From JBMONI01 sp049324575 (GTDB taxonomy: Bacteria; Omnitrophota; Omnitrophia; Omnitrophales; Aquincolibacteriaceae), in NCBI GenBank assembly GCA_049324575.1, contig JBMONI010000009.1, positions 62,001 to 126,000 on the forward strand: DNA of 64,000 bases, written 5' to 3'. The position numbers were made by a program, and so were the translations under genes. The notes under the pieces are model-generated. The model searched no databases and had not been told where the DNA came from. It saw only the letters and a program-made list of their open reading frames with translations. Numbering within the stretch: position 1 is the first letter of the stretch; the number at the start of each line of letters is the position of its first letter. Below are positions 9,357 to 18,111 of this stretch, one piece after another.

Positions 9357-10277
9357 CTAAGCTTCGATCGATTTTCCAGTCAGTCGTTGATAAACATCCC
9401 GGTAAGCCTGACTGGTCTTTTGGATAATCTCCTCCGGCAGGACCGGCGCCGGAGGTTTCTGGTTCCACTGAATTTTGAGAAGATAATTCCGCACGATCTG
9501 TTTATCGTAACTGGGTTGGTCTTTGCCTGCGGCATAAAGATCGGCAGGCCAAAAACGGGAACTATCCGGGGTCAGGACCTCGTCAATAAGGATCATCTGG
9601 CCGTTCCGCATACCAAACTCAAATTTGGTATCCGCGATCAGGATCCCCTTTGCTGCGGCATAATCATGCCCTTTCTTATAAAGTGCGATCGAAAGGTCTC
9701 GGATCCTCTCCGCTTCCTCGCGGCCGATCCTCTCGCAGGCTTGATCAAAATCGATATTCTCATCATGCCCGACCGTGGCCTTCGTCGAAGGCGTGAAGAG
9801 AGGTTCGGGAAGTTTATCGCACTGTTTCAACCCGGCCGGCAGATGATGCCCGCAGATCTTGCCGGTCCGAAGATAATCTTTCCATCCCGATCCGGTAATG
9901 TATCCACGGATCACGCATTCCACCGTAAAAGGCTTCGCACGCTGGACCAGCATACTACGGCCTTCGAGTTGGGAACCGTACTCGGCCAAGATCTCTTTGC
10001 TAAATCCCATGCCACGGAAGTCCGCTGTGATCAAATGGTTCGCAACGAAATCGCGGAAATAATGGAACCAGAAGACCGAAATCTGATTGAGCACCTTTCC
10101 TTTGAATGGAATCGGGTTGGGTAGGACCACATCGAATGCACTCAACCGATCGGTCGTTACGATCAGAAGCCGGTCCTCATCCACCGCATAGATATCTCGA
10201 ACCTTCCCACGCCCCAAAAGCTGGAAAGGAAGTCGCGTTTCGATGACCGGGTTTACGCTCTTAAGTGATTCCGTCAT
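9357..10277 (-). CDS. purC: SAICAR synthase PurC
   Basis: Purine step 7: joins CAIR and aspartate with ATP to SAICAR. The 306 residues belong to the longer, yeast-like or gamma-proteobacterial-distinct group rather than the 235-residue Bacillus type. Motifs: GRGKVRDIYAVDEDRLLIV (23-41), TTDRLSAFDVVLPNPIP, VECVIRGYITGSGWKDY and FTPSTKATVGHDENIDF. It overlaps purB by 4 bp. Confidence 0.95.
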   Translation of the reverse strand: MTESLKSVNPVIETRLPFQLLGRGKVRDIYAVDEDRLLIVTTDRLSAFDVVLPNPIPFKGKVLNQISVFWFHYFRDFVANHLITADFRGMGFSKEILAEYGSQLEGRSMLVQRAKPFTVECVIRGYITGSGWKDYLRTGKICGHHLPAGLKQCDKLPEPLFTPSTKATVGHDENIDFDQACERIGREEAERIRDLSIALYKKGHDYAAAKGILIADTKFEFGMRNGQMILIDEVLTPDSSRFWPADLYAAGKDQPSYDKQIVRNYLLKIQWNQKPPAPVLPEEIIQKTSQAYRDVYQRLTGKSIEA

Positions 10278-11572
10278 CGGATCCCCAGCCGTCGGAAAAT
10301 CTTCGAAATGTTTTTCGTATGGTAATCAGGATCGAAAACTTTTTCGATCTCGGTCTCGCCAAGATGCTTTCGAATCGACCGATCCTTCAACGCCACCTTG
10401 CGAAAATCCCCATTCTCATCTTCCCAAACTTGCATGGCCGCGTTTTGCACCAATCGGTAAGCCTCTTCCCGTGTTAGTCCTTTTTTCACAAGCGCAAGCA
10501 GGAGCCCCTGGGAAAAGACCATGCCCCGGCTTTTTTCAAAATTGGCTAGCATTTGCTTTTTATGCACCACCAACCCGTCGATCAACCGGACCGCCAAAGA
10601 AAGCATGTAGTCGAGGGCAATCGTACTGTCAGGAAAAATAACCCGCTCCACCGATGAATGGGAAATGTCCCTTTCATGCCAAAGCGCGACATTTTCCATG
10701 GCCGCAAGCGCATTACCCCGCAAAAGCCTCGCTAAACCCACGATCCTTTCACACACAATAGGATTTTTCTTATGGGGCATGGCTGAAGAGCCTTTTTGCC
10801 CTTTGGCGAAAGGTTCTTCGACCTCATGTGTCTCGGTTTTTTGAAGCCCGCGGATCTCGGTCGCAAGCTTTTCCAAAGACGCCCCGATCAACGCGATCGT
10901 GGTCAGATATTCTGCATGGCGATCGCGCTGCAGGATCTGGGTCGAAACAGGCGCCGGCTTCAATCCGAGAATGGAACACACCCTGGCCTCGACCTCAGGA
11001 TCCACGTTGGCGAAAGTTCCAACCGCTCCCGATATTTTCCCATAGCTGATCGCTTCAGCCGCCCTTTCGAGACGGATTTCATGGCGTTTGAATTCCTCGT
11101 AAAAAACGGCCATTTTGAGCCCGAAGGTAATCGGTTCCGCATGGATCCCATGGGTCCGTCCCACCATCAAACTTAATCGATGTTCAGAAGCTTTTTTTCG
11201 AAGGGAAGCGATCAAAGTACGTAGTCCCTTTAAAAGGATCGCGGAAGACTCTTTGAGCTGAAGCGCAAGTCCTGTGTCCAGAACATCCGAAGAGGTCATA
11301 CCAAAATGCAGAAAACGCGCGGCAGGCCCCACCGTGCGGCTAACATCGGTCAAAAATGCGATGACGTCATGTTGGACGGTTTTTTCGATCTCGAGGATAC
11401 GGGCCACATCGAATTTCGCCTTTGCCCGAACCTTGGCAGGGATGTCTTTGGGAATATCCCCATGAAGCGCCAACGCATCGAGCGCTGCCAATTCCACATC
11501 AAGCCATTTGCGAAACTTGTTTTCTTCGCTCCAAACCGCGCCCATTTCCGGCCGAGTGTATCGTTTAATCAT
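10274..11572 (-). CDS. purB: Adenylosuccinate lyase PurB
   Basis: Cleaves fumarate from SAICAR and from adenylosuccinate, so it acts in both IMP and AMP synthesis. The fumarase/ASL superfamily signature KGSSAMPHKKNPIVCER is present near residue 260, with the catalytic Ser in the flexible loop; TSSDVLDTGLALQL and GRTHGIHAEPITFG are further family blocks. The length of 432 is typical. It is the first protein gene of the purine operon and follows tRNA-Glu by 44 bp. A GGAGG lies 13 nt before the ATG. Confidence 0.96.
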   Translation of the reverse strand: MIKRYTRPEMGAVWSEENKFRKWLDVELAALDALALHGDIPKDIPAKVRAKAKFDVARILEIEKTVQHDVIAFLTDVSRTVGPAARFLHFGMTSSDVLDTGLALQLKESSAILLKGLRTLIASLRKKASEHRLSLMVGRTHGIHAEPITFGLKMAVFYEEFKRHEIRLERAAEAISYGKISGAVGTFANVDPEVEARVCSILGLKPAPVSTQILQRDRHAEYLTTIALIGASLEKLATEIRGLQKTETHEVEEPFAKGQKGSSAMPHKKNPIVCERIVGLARLLRGNALAAMENVALWHERDISHSSVERVIFPDSTIALDYMLSLAVRLIDGLVVHKKQMLANFEKSRGMVFSQGLLLALVKKGLTREEAYRLVQNAAMQVWEDENGDFRKVALKDRSIRKHLGETEIEKVFDPDYHTKNISKIFRRLGIR

Positions 11573-11616
11573 GAGAAACGTTTAGCCTCCTCAGTGGATA
11601 ATCAGCCCTTCCAATT

Positions 11617-11691
11617 TAGCGCTAACGGGATTTAAACCCGTGTTTCTGCCTTGAGAGGGCAGCGTCCTAGATCAGGCTAGACGATAGCGCC
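11617..11691 (-). tRNA. tRNA-Glu (anticodon CTC)
   Basis: A 75-nt cloverleaf on the minus strand. The acceptor is GGCGCTA paired with TAGCGCT (first pair G-U), discriminator A. The anticodon arm is CTGCC-CTCTCAA-GGCAG, anticodon CTC, which reads GAG (Glu). The T arm is ACGGG-TTTAAAT-CCCGT. The 3' CCA is not encoded. The 5' opening is typical of glutamate tRNAs. It lies directly upstream of purB on the same strand and may share its transcript. Confidence 0.93.
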
Positions 11692-11865
11692 GCAACCCTT
11701 TGAAAACGTTTTAACCAATGTCCCTGACAAGAGATAAACAGCTTTCTTTTCAAAAAGGAAAGCGAAGTATATCATAGACTTCCCCTAAGCCGCAATGACT
11801 CCCTATCTTGAGCACTTTTCCCGCAATAGCCCTTTATATTGTGTACAGGACAGAAGGAAGGCCGG
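11692..11865 (-). promoter_or_regulatory. Intergenic leader of tRNA-Glu and purine operon (weak promoter candidate)
   Basis: This 174-bp gap lies between xerD and tRNA-Glu and is the natural place for the purine operon promoter. The best candidate on the minus strand is TTGCGG, 18 bp, TATACT, with the -10 near 11768-11773. The -35 matches consensus poorly. An inverted repeat (GCTTTC with GAAAGC arms, about 11750-11772) lies between this and the tRNA. I see no PurR box or purine riboswitch that I could defend. Confidence 0.3.
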
Positions 11866-12780
11866 TCAGCCGCGGGGATGGAATTTAGCGTGGATCCCTT
11901 TCAAGCGATCTCTTGAAACATGGGTATAAATCTGGGTCGTTGCAATGTCAGCATGGCCTAAAAGTTCCTGCACGATGCGAAGATCCGCCCCCCGCTCAAG
12001 AAGATGAGTAGCAAAAGAATGGCGCATCGAATGAGGAGTGATCTTTTTGGCAATACCGGCTTGTTGGGCCCTTCGCCGGATCATATGCCAGATAAACTGG
12101 CGCGAGATTCCCCGTCCTTCTCGTCCAATAAAAAGAAGATTGCTTTGCGTTCGTTTCTTATTCCGAACCCGATCGATATAGAGACGGCACGCGTCAACCG
12201 CCTTCTGCCCGAGCGGCACGATCCGCTCTTTATCGCCTTTGCCTCGGCACCGGACAAAATGCGATTCGAGATTCACATCCTCTAATCTCAATCCGACCAC
12301 CTCAGAAACACGAACGCCGGTCGCATAAAGGCATTCGAGCAGCGCCCGGTCCCGGATATCCTCCGCCTTCTGGCCCGCCGGCGCTTTCAATAGCAGGATC
12401 ATTTCCGGTTGGGTCAAGAATTGCGGAAGCTTTTTCCAGAGCTTCGGCGATTCAAGAACGCTCGTAACGTCATCCTCCAGATAACGTTCTTTGACCAGAA
12501 AACGGTGGAAGATCTTGACGGTCACCAAGCGCCGGGCCAGGGAGGCAACTTCCAGACCTTGCTGTTTTTCATGACTTAGATAATTATTGATCACATGGCG
12601 GTTCACATGGTTCCAAGTGCGGATCTTTTTTGAAAGGAGGTAATCCCGGTAAGTTTTTAGATCGCGCCGATAGGCCTCTAACGTATTGGCCGAAAGGCCT
12701 TTTTCGACCGAAAGATAATTGAAAAATTCATCGATCGGAAAGTTCTCCGAAAGCGGAAGCTTGACGTTTGCAGGGCTCAT
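11866..12780 (-). CDS. xerD: Tyrosine site-specific recombinase, XerD/XerC type
   Basis: Resolves chromosome dimers at dif sites together with a partner recombinase and FtsK. The 304 residues have an N-terminal SAM-like DNA-binding domain (about 14-100) and a catalytic domain with the full set R157 (ATGVRVSEVVGLR), K181, H250-R253 (TPHSMRHSFATHLLERG), H276 (LLGHADIATTQIY) and Y285. The order and spacing fit Xer proteins rather than phage integrases, and no integrative element is nearby. XerC versus XerD cannot be settled here; the N-terminal wording is closer to XerD. It overlaps ligA by 4 bp. Confidence 0.88.
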   Translation of the reverse strand: MSPANVKLPLSENFPIDEFFNYLSVEKGLSANTLEAYRRDLKTYRDYLLSKKIRTWNHVNRHVINNYLSHEKQQGLEVASLARRLVTVKIFHRFLVKERYLEDDVTSVLESPKLWKKLPQFLTQPEMILLLKAPAGQKAEDIRDRALLECLYATGVRVSEVVGLRLEDVNLESHFVRCRGKGDKERIVPLGQKAVDACRLYIDRVRNKKRTQSNLLFIGREGRGISRQFIWHMIRRRAQQAGIAKKITPHSMRHSFATHLLERGADLRIVQELLGHADIATTQIYTHVSRDRLKGIHAKFHPRG

Positions 12781-14855
12781 TCAGGAACACCCGCTTGTTT
12801 CAACATACGGAAAAACGCCTCTTCCTCGAGGATTCGCACTCCCAATTTTTGGGCTACCGCCAATTTCGAGCCAGGCTCTTTTCCTACGATTACAGCATCG
12901 GTCTTGGCGCTTACACTCCCGCTGACCCGCCCGCCAAGCTTTTTGATCCACCGTTCCGCTTCCCTCCTTTCCATTTTGGACAAGGTTCCGGTCAGGACGA
13001 ACCCTTTGTCCCGGAAAGGGCCAGCCGCCGCAACTTTTTCAACCCGGTTGAATTGCACACCGGCTTTTCGAAGTCGCTCGATCGTTCGCTTTACATCCGA
13101 ACGTGCAAAAAAATCAACGATCGCCGCCGCGGTCACTTCACCGATCTCATGGACTTCGGCGAGGGCTTGAAGCTCGGCCTTAGAAAGCCCGTCGAGATTA
13201 CCAAAACGCTGAGCAAGAAGGCCAGCCGCTCGTTCCCCCACCTGCGGGATCCCCAGACCGAAGATGAGGCGTTCCAGAGGACGCTCTTTGCTTTCCTCGA
13301 TCCCTTTTAAAAGGTTCTGAGCCGATTTTTCTCCCATCCGTTCCATCGCAAGGATCTTCTCACGATCAAGCGAATAAAGATCCGCCAGATCCCGGATCAG
13401 GCCTTTTTCAACCAGTTGGTCAACCCATTTGGCCCCCAGGCCCTCGATATCCATGGCATCGCGGGAAGCAAAATGGCGGATGCGAGCCCGGATCTGCGCC
13501 GGACAGCATGGATCACCGCAACGAACGGCCACTTCTTCATCGGAACGCGTAAGCAGGCCGTTACATACCGGACATTTTTGAGGCGGCACGAATTTCCGCA
13601 AAAAACGAGTTCGTTTTTCCGAAAGAACACGGATCACTTTCGGGATGATCTCGCCGCTTTTTTCTACGATCACGGCATCCCCAACACGGGCATCCAGCCG
13701 GTCGATTTCATCAAAATTATGGAGACTCGCGCGAGACACCGTGGTCCCGCAAAGCTGAACGGGTTTTAAATACGCGACCGGAGTCACGACCCCAGTGCGT
13801 CCGATCTGAAGCTGGATATCTTCGAGAACGGTCTCCGCCTGTTCCGCCGCATATTTGAATGCGATCATCCACCGGGGCGATTTCGCGGTCGTTCCAAGGA
13901 CCGCATGATGCTCGAACGAATTCACTTTAACGACCATGCCGTCGATATCGTATTCCAAGGAAGCCCTGCGGGGTTCGAATTCTTTTATCCAGTCCCAGAC
14001 AGCCTCGATGCCCCGGAATTTTTTTCCATCGGGAATGACTTTAAAACCAAGTCCTTTCACATAGTGATAGAGGTCCGATTGGGTCGTCGGCTTTTCCCCT
14101 CCGCGGATCTCCGCCAAACCATGGATAAACGCATCCAGTTTACGGCTGGCCACTTCTCGAGAATCGAGCAGTTTGAGGCTTCCCGCACAAGCATTCCGGG
14201 GATTGGCAAAAAGCTCTTCCCCCCGCTGCTCACGTTCACGATTGATCCGCTCAAATTGGCCGCGAGGAATATACGCTTCTCCCCGGACCTCCAGCAGCGC
14301 CGGAATCTTCATCCGCGCCCTTTTCCCTGGAAATTCGAGCCGAAGCGGGATGGAACGGATCGTTTTGATGTTTGCTGTGATATCATCCCCGGATCGGCCA
14401 TCCCCGCGAGACGCCGCTCGGACCAGGACCCCATTTTCATATCGGAGAGAAATAGAAACTCCATCGACTTTTTGTTCGACAAAATACTCAACCGTCCCAT
14501 CCCTAAAAAGATCCCCACTCTTTTTCCACGAAGAAACCCCGGCCAATCCTTTGCGGACGCGCTCGTCGAATTCGCGCAGTTCCGCTTCGGAATAAGTATT
14601 GTCGAGGGAAAGCATCGGAACGCTATGGACCACGGACCGGAAAGCCTCCAGAGGCTCCCCTCCCACTCGCTGCGAGGGCGAGTCGGCCGTGATCCATTCG
14701 GGAAATCTCTTCTCGAGATCGACCAACTCCCGCAGAAGCTTATCAAAAGCCTGGTCTGAGATAACCGGCTTTGCTTCCAAGTAATATTTCCTGTTGTGCG
14801 CTTCGATCTCGGCGCGCAGCTGATCGATCTTGATCTTCGCTTGGTTTCTGTCCAT
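12777..14855 (-). CDS. ligA: NAD-dependent DNA ligase LigA
   Basis: Seals nicks in replication and repair with NAD. The 692 residues carry all domains in order: Ia (HNRKYYLEAKPVISDQAFD, 20-38), adenylation domain with active-site lysine K129 in EQKVDGVSIS, OB fold, four-Cys zinc finger (CPVCNGLL then CGDPCCPAQ), helix-hairpin-helix region (EGLGAKWVDQLVEKGLI and following) and a C-terminal BRCT domain (GFVLTGTLSKMERREAE onward). It is followed after 3 bp by the metallophosphatase and overlaps xerD by 4 bp. Confidence 0.97.
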   Translation of the reverse strand: MDRNQAKIKIDQLRAEIEAHNRKYYLEAKPVISDQAFDKLLRELVDLEKRFPEWITADSPSQRVGGEPLEAFRSVVHSVPMLSLDNTYSEAELREFDERVRKGLAGVSSWKKSGDLFRDGTVEYFVEQKVDGVSISLRYENGVLVRAASRGDGRSGDDITANIKTIRSIPLRLEFPGKRARMKIPALLEVRGEAYIPRGQFERINREREQRGEELFANPRNACAGSLKLLDSREVASRKLDAFIHGLAEIRGGEKPTTQSDLYHYVKGLGFKVIPDGKKFRGIEAVWDWIKEFEPRRASLEYDIDGMVVKVNSFEHHAVLGTTAKSPRWMIAFKYAAEQAETVLEDIQLQIGRTGVVTPVAYLKPVQLCGTTVSRASLHNFDEIDRLDARVGDAVIVEKSGEIIPKVIRVLSEKRTRFLRKFVPPQKCPVCNGLLTRSDEEVAVRCGDPCCPAQIRARIRHFASRDAMDIEGLGAKWVDQLVEKGLIRDLADLYSLDREKILAMERMGEKSAQNLLKGIEESKERPLERLIFGLGIPQVGERAAGLLAQRFGNLDGLSKAELQALAEVHEIGEVTAAAIVDFFARSDVKRTIERLRKAGVQFNRVEKVAAAGPFRDKGFVLTGTLSKMERREAERWIKKLGGRVSGSVSAKTDAVIVGKEPGSKLAVAQKLGVRILEEEAFFRMLKQAGVPE

Positions 14856-14858
14856 GGC

Positions 14859-15575
14859 CTAAAGCAATCGCTCCGCAAGAAAAGGCGGCAAACCCGCTTT
14901 CAGGATCTTATCGGCCGCCAAGTGGTTCTCATAGTGAAGACGAACGATCTCAAAAGTTCCCGTTTCAGTATCGGCTACCGCAAAAGAGGCCCGGGGATCC
15001 CTGTCCCGCGGCTGCCCAACGCTGCCGGGATTCAAGATCGACCGCCCCTCCATCGGAATCTTCACCGCTCCTTCCGAAAGCGTCCAAGCCCGTTTAGCTT
15101 TTTCCGAGATCAAGCTCGGGATATGCGTATGTCCCGTAAAACACACGGGAGTTGTCATGGCCTGAAATGTCCGGATCGCATCTTGATAGCTAAAAAGATA
15201 ATCGAATGCTTCGGGGATATCAAGCGCTCCATGCACTAAAGTAACATTACGCTCTATCCGCACATAAGGTAGCGCTCGCATGATTTCCCAATACCGAGGA
15301 GCCAGCACCCCATCAGTCCAATCGATCGCAATTCCGGCCTCTTCGGTGAAAAGGGAACGCACCTGTGGATCGAGTAACGCCCATTCGTGATTTCCACCAA
15401 TGATCACGTCAGCATAGTGTTCGACCCACTCAAAACAGAGGTTCGGATCGGCCCCATAGCCCACGATATCCCCCAGTACAACGATAGAACGCAAGTCATG
15501 CGCGGCCAAATAATTTTCAACGGTCTTCAGCGCTTCCCAATTCCCATGAATATCCGCAAGGACTGCATACTTCAT
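14859..15575 (-). CDS. Metallophosphoesterase, YfcE/MJ0936-like
   Basis: Calcineurin-like phosphoesterase of 238 residues with all five metal-binding blocks in order: DIHGNWEAL (8-16), GDIVGYGADP (about 35-44), GGNHEW, TLVHGA, and FTGHTHIP followed by LNPGSVGQPRDRDP. The NPGSVGQPRD block is typical of the YfcE-related phosphodiesterase family. The substrate cannot be deduced; relatives hydrolyse phosphodiesters such as 2',3'-cAMP or bis-pNPP in vitro. It stands between an acylphosphatase gene and ligA. Confidence 0.82.
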   Translation of the reverse strand: MKYAVLADIHGNWEALKTVENYLAAHDLRSIVVLGDIVGYGADPNLCFEWVEHYADVIIGGNHEWALLDPQVRSLFTEEAGIAIDWTDGVLAPRYWEIMRALPYVRIERNVTLVHGALDIPEAFDYLFSYQDAIRTFQAMTTPVCFTGHTHIPSLISEKAKRAWTLSEGAVKIPMEGRSILNPGSVGQPRDRDPRASFAVADTETGTFEIVRLHYENHLAADKILKAGLPPFLAERLL

Positions 15576-15610
15576 CGGGATCCCGAGACGCCTCCTGATC
15601 CTTTGGCAAT

Positions 15611-15889
15611 CTAGTGAGCGATTTCAAAACGCTGAAAGCAAGCCTGCGGCTCCGACCATGTCGTAGTAACTTCGTGGATATAAGGCGCCATCGCGGTCCG
15701 AACCTCCTTCAAAAAAAGCCCCACCTCCTCCTCCTCTCCTTCGGCGATGACCTCCACCTGTCCCCCGGAAAGATTCTTTACATATCCGGTCACTCCAAAA
15801 GTCCTCGCAATACGGACCGAAGCATATCGAAATCCTACGCCTTGGACCCGCCCTGAAAAAATCGTTTTCGCGCGACGAACCATACTCAA
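15611..15889 (-). CDS. acyP: Acylphosphatase
   Basis: Small enzyme of 92 residues that hydrolyses carboxyl-phosphate bonds such as in acetyl or 1,3-bisphosphoglycerate. The catalytic pair is visible: Arg21 in GRVQGVGFRYAS and Asn39 in GYVKNLSGGQVEV. The start at 15889 overlaps the ubiD stop by 4 bp; Met3 is an alternative. The fold and length are normal for the family. Confidence 0.93.
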   Translation of the reverse strand: MSMVRRAKTIFSGRVQGVGFRYASVRIARTFGVTGYVKNLSGGQVEVIAEGEEEEVGLFLKEVRTAMAPYIHEVTTTWSEPQACFQRFEIAH

Positions 15890-17718
15890 AGGATCCCATG
15901 CAAGCTATGCCCTGCCGCCGCAAGACGATCCACACGCATTGAAATGGCCGGATCGGATTCGAGCACGGGCGCATGATGGGGTTTGACACGAGCGTCGATG
16001 ATCAACGGCCCCTCGCACCCCCAGTGTTTGAAATGAGATACGCTCCCGACGCCATAAATATCGCGGGCCGGATCCGACCGCGTAAAGGTGACCCACAGAA
16101 AATTCCGGAGATCCTCGGCGGCAAAAGCCGCATCATCGACCAGCACGATCAAAGCCGGAGCTTCTTCGCTCGTCTGCCATCGAATCTTCTGTGAAAAAAG
16201 TTCCAGGCGACGGACTTCGGTTTTGTAATTCTCGAACGGCGGCGCCGCGATCACAAGGACCCCCGGCAAAGCCATGACCGGGTGCTGGAACCCTTCAGGC
16301 AAATGCAAACCGGTCGGCAAATCGCCCTTAAGGACGCGGCGCGGACGACCCGCCGCCGCCATGACCACTCTCGCCCCCTCATGAAGCGATGGCCCCGTAT
16401 AATCCAGCGTGTCTTGGAAAGTTTGCGTCACAAAATGCAAGTCTCGCGACCAATCCATACGCTCAAGCATATAAGTCAAAAACGCTTTAACATCCCAGAG
16501 GTCTGGAACACCGTCCGCAAGCGAGTCCGTGATCATCAGATATTTTGCCAGAGATAAAGGGCCGAATCCCAGTAAGGCTTGAGCCTGAGCTAGAATCTCC
16601 CGCGGTCGGACCTCGGCACACGGAAGATAACGCTCACTCCCCAATGCAAACAAAAGAGGATGCACCCCGGCAGCATCCACGGCATGAACGGCTTTTACCC
16701 CAGGAACAAAACGAGAGATCAAAGGCCCTGCGATCTCATGCACAAGCGCTCCCAATACGCTATCTTCTTGAGGCGGCCTGCCGACAACGGTAAACGGCCA
16801 TATGGCCCGCCGTCGATGATAGACTTTTTCCACGCGGATCACGGGAAAAGGGTGAATAAGGCTGTAATAGCCCAGATGATCGCCAAAAGGGCCTTCCGGT
16901 TTCATAATGCCGGGTTCTACATATCCGATGATACAAAAATCCGCTTCCGCGGAAATTTTCCAATCCCCCCATTTTTTATACCTGAAGCGCCGCCCGCCGA
17001 GCATTCCCGCAAAGAAAATCTCGGGAATACGGGCAGGCAAAGACATCAAAGCAGCAAAACTATGCGCCGGAGGCCCCCCGACAAAAACACTGACCGGCAA
17101 AGGACGCTTCGCCTGCCCGGCCGAAGCATGATGCGCTCCGATGTTCCTGGCGATCTGATAATGAAGTCCGATCTCCCGTCCGGGCTCATAGCGATTGCCG
17201 GATAATTGAACACGGTACATCCCAAGATTGGAATAAAAGATCCCCGGCCGCAAAGGATCTTCGGAATAAACTTGGGGAAGCAGGATAAACGCTCCTCCGT
17301 CGTCGGGCCAACACCGGATCTGGGGAAGGGCCGAGATCGCGGTCTCCCCCTGCATCACCGCCGCCGAAAAAACACGTTTGGGCAAAGCCTTCCAAGCGTT
17401 CCCTAGCAGTCCAGGAACTGCCGTTGGTTTCTTAAGCAACTTCGCTGGATCCGCAAAATACTCAAGTGTTCTTTGAAGCGATTTAAAGGTTTTCCGAAAA
17501 AGGAAATGGACACGTTCTCGGGTCCCGAACAGGTTGGAGACGGCAGGGAAAGGACTGCGAGCAACTTTTTCGAAAAAAATCGCGGGACCACCGGCGCGAA
17601 AAACGCGCCGATGGACTTCGGCCATCTCCAGGTCCGGATCGACCTCCTCGGTCACCCGGACGAGGTGGCCATTCTTTTCGAGATCCCGAATGCAGTCGAA
17701 GAGACTACGGTACGTCAA
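15886..17718 (-). CDS. ubiD: UbiD-family prenyl-FMN decarboxylase
   Basis: Member of the UbiD (de)carboxylases, which use prenylated FMN. The 610 residues exceed the usual 450-500 and match the long form found with menaquinone biosynthesis in several phyla. Motifs: GGPAIFFEKV (about 42-51), SVFVGGPPAHSFAA, KPEGPFGDHLGYYS (the acidic catalytic region) and TVVGRPPQEDSVLG. A role in quinone ring decarboxylation would fit the nearby cytochrome bd genes but is inference; UbiX is not in this window. The start is TTG, 4 nt after GAGGG. Confidence 0.87.
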   Translation of the reverse strand: MTYRSLFDCIRDLEKNGHLVRVTEEVDPDLEMAEVHRRVFRAGGPAIFFEKVARSPFPAVSNLFGTRERVHFLFRKTFKSLQRTLEYFADPAKLLKKPTAVPGLLGNAWKALPKRVFSAAVMQGETAISALPQIRCWPDDGGAFILLPQVYSEDPLRPGIFYSNLGMYRVQLSGNRYEPGREIGLHYQIARNIGAHHASAGQAKRPLPVSVFVGGPPAHSFAALMSLPARIPEIFFAGMLGGRRFRYKKWGDWKISAEADFCIIGYVEPGIMKPEGPFGDHLGYYSLIHPFPVIRVEKVYHRRRAIWPFTVVGRPPQEDSVLGALVHEIAGPLISRFVPGVKAVHAVDAAGVHPLLFALGSERYLPCAEVRPREILAQAQALLGFGPLSLAKYLMITDSLADGVPDLWDVKAFLTYMLERMDWSRDLHFVTQTFQDTLDYTGPSLHEGARVVMAAAGRPRRVLKGDLPTGLHLPEGFQHPVMALPGVLVIAAPPFENYKTEVRRLELFSQKIRWQTSEEAPALIVLVDDAAFAAEDLRNFLWVTFTRSDPARDIYGVGSVSHFKHWGCEGPLIIDARVKPHHAPVLESDPAISMRVDRLAAAGHSLHGIL

Positions 17719-17777
17719 GATGCCCTCACCGTTCTTTTCAGATTGTTACCGAGGTGGGACGCAGAACCGTCTCGTGA

Positions 17778-17987
17778 TCACTCGTCCAGCGTAAACCCGA
17801 CCTTCAGCGTTACCTGCCAGTGGGCCACTTTTCCGTTCTCGATATGGCCGCGGGTCTCGACAAGTTCAAACCAGCGCAGGTTGCGGAGAGTTTTCGAAGC
17901 TCTTACGACGGCCTTTTGGACCGCATCTTCGATGCTTTGAGTGGATGAACCCGTGATCTCGATCTTTTTGTAAACGTGGTCGCTCAT
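17778..17987 (-). CDS. Dodecin (flavin/CoA-binding)
   Basis: Dodecins form hollow dodecamers that store flavin. The 69 residues MSDHVYKKIEITGSSTQS to the end FTLDE match the family over its full length, with RWFELVETRGHIENGK (residues 36-51) holding the conserved Trp that stacks on flavin. The start at 17987 lies 5 nt after AAGGGG; the frame is open further upstream without family similarity. It is transcribed away from the plus-strand receiver gene and towards ubiD, whose product family uses a modified flavin. Confidence 0.93.
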   Translation of the reverse strand: MSDHVYKKIEITGSSTQSIEDAVQKAVVRASKTLRNLRWFELVETRGHIENGKVAHWQVTLKVGFTLDE

Positions 17988-18039
17988 CGCAGCCCCTTTC
18001 TGTGATCGGGAGCACAAATCCGCTTTGTGGCTCCGGCTA

Positions 18040-18068
18040 TTGAATTACGGATTATTTTACACTATGAT
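18040..18068 (+). promoter_or_regulatory. Sigma-70 promoter of the degenerate receiver gene
   Basis: TTGAAT at 18040-18045, 17-bp spacer, TATGAT at 18063-18068, about 40 bp before the ATG at 18112. The -10 matches 5 of 6 and the -35 4 of 6 consensus bases. It faces away from dodecin. Confidence 0.7.
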
Positions 18069-18111
18069 ACCCAAGCTTTTAATAAATCTTTCACCTACGG
18101 AAAGGGCTCCC

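Noticed and set aside
9066..10124. Plus-strand open frame of 352 codons opposite purC and purS
   Set aside because: Complementary to certain pur genes; composition is that of a reverse-frame shadow.
11866..12780. Tyrosine recombinase beside a tRNA as a sign of an integrated element
   Set aside because: The sequence is Xer-like, coupled to ligA, and no phage or plasmid genes or tRNA-end duplication are present.
13905..14759. Plus-strand open frame of 284 codons opposite ligA
   Set aside because: Lies fully within ligA, whose domains are all recognised; no independent evidence.
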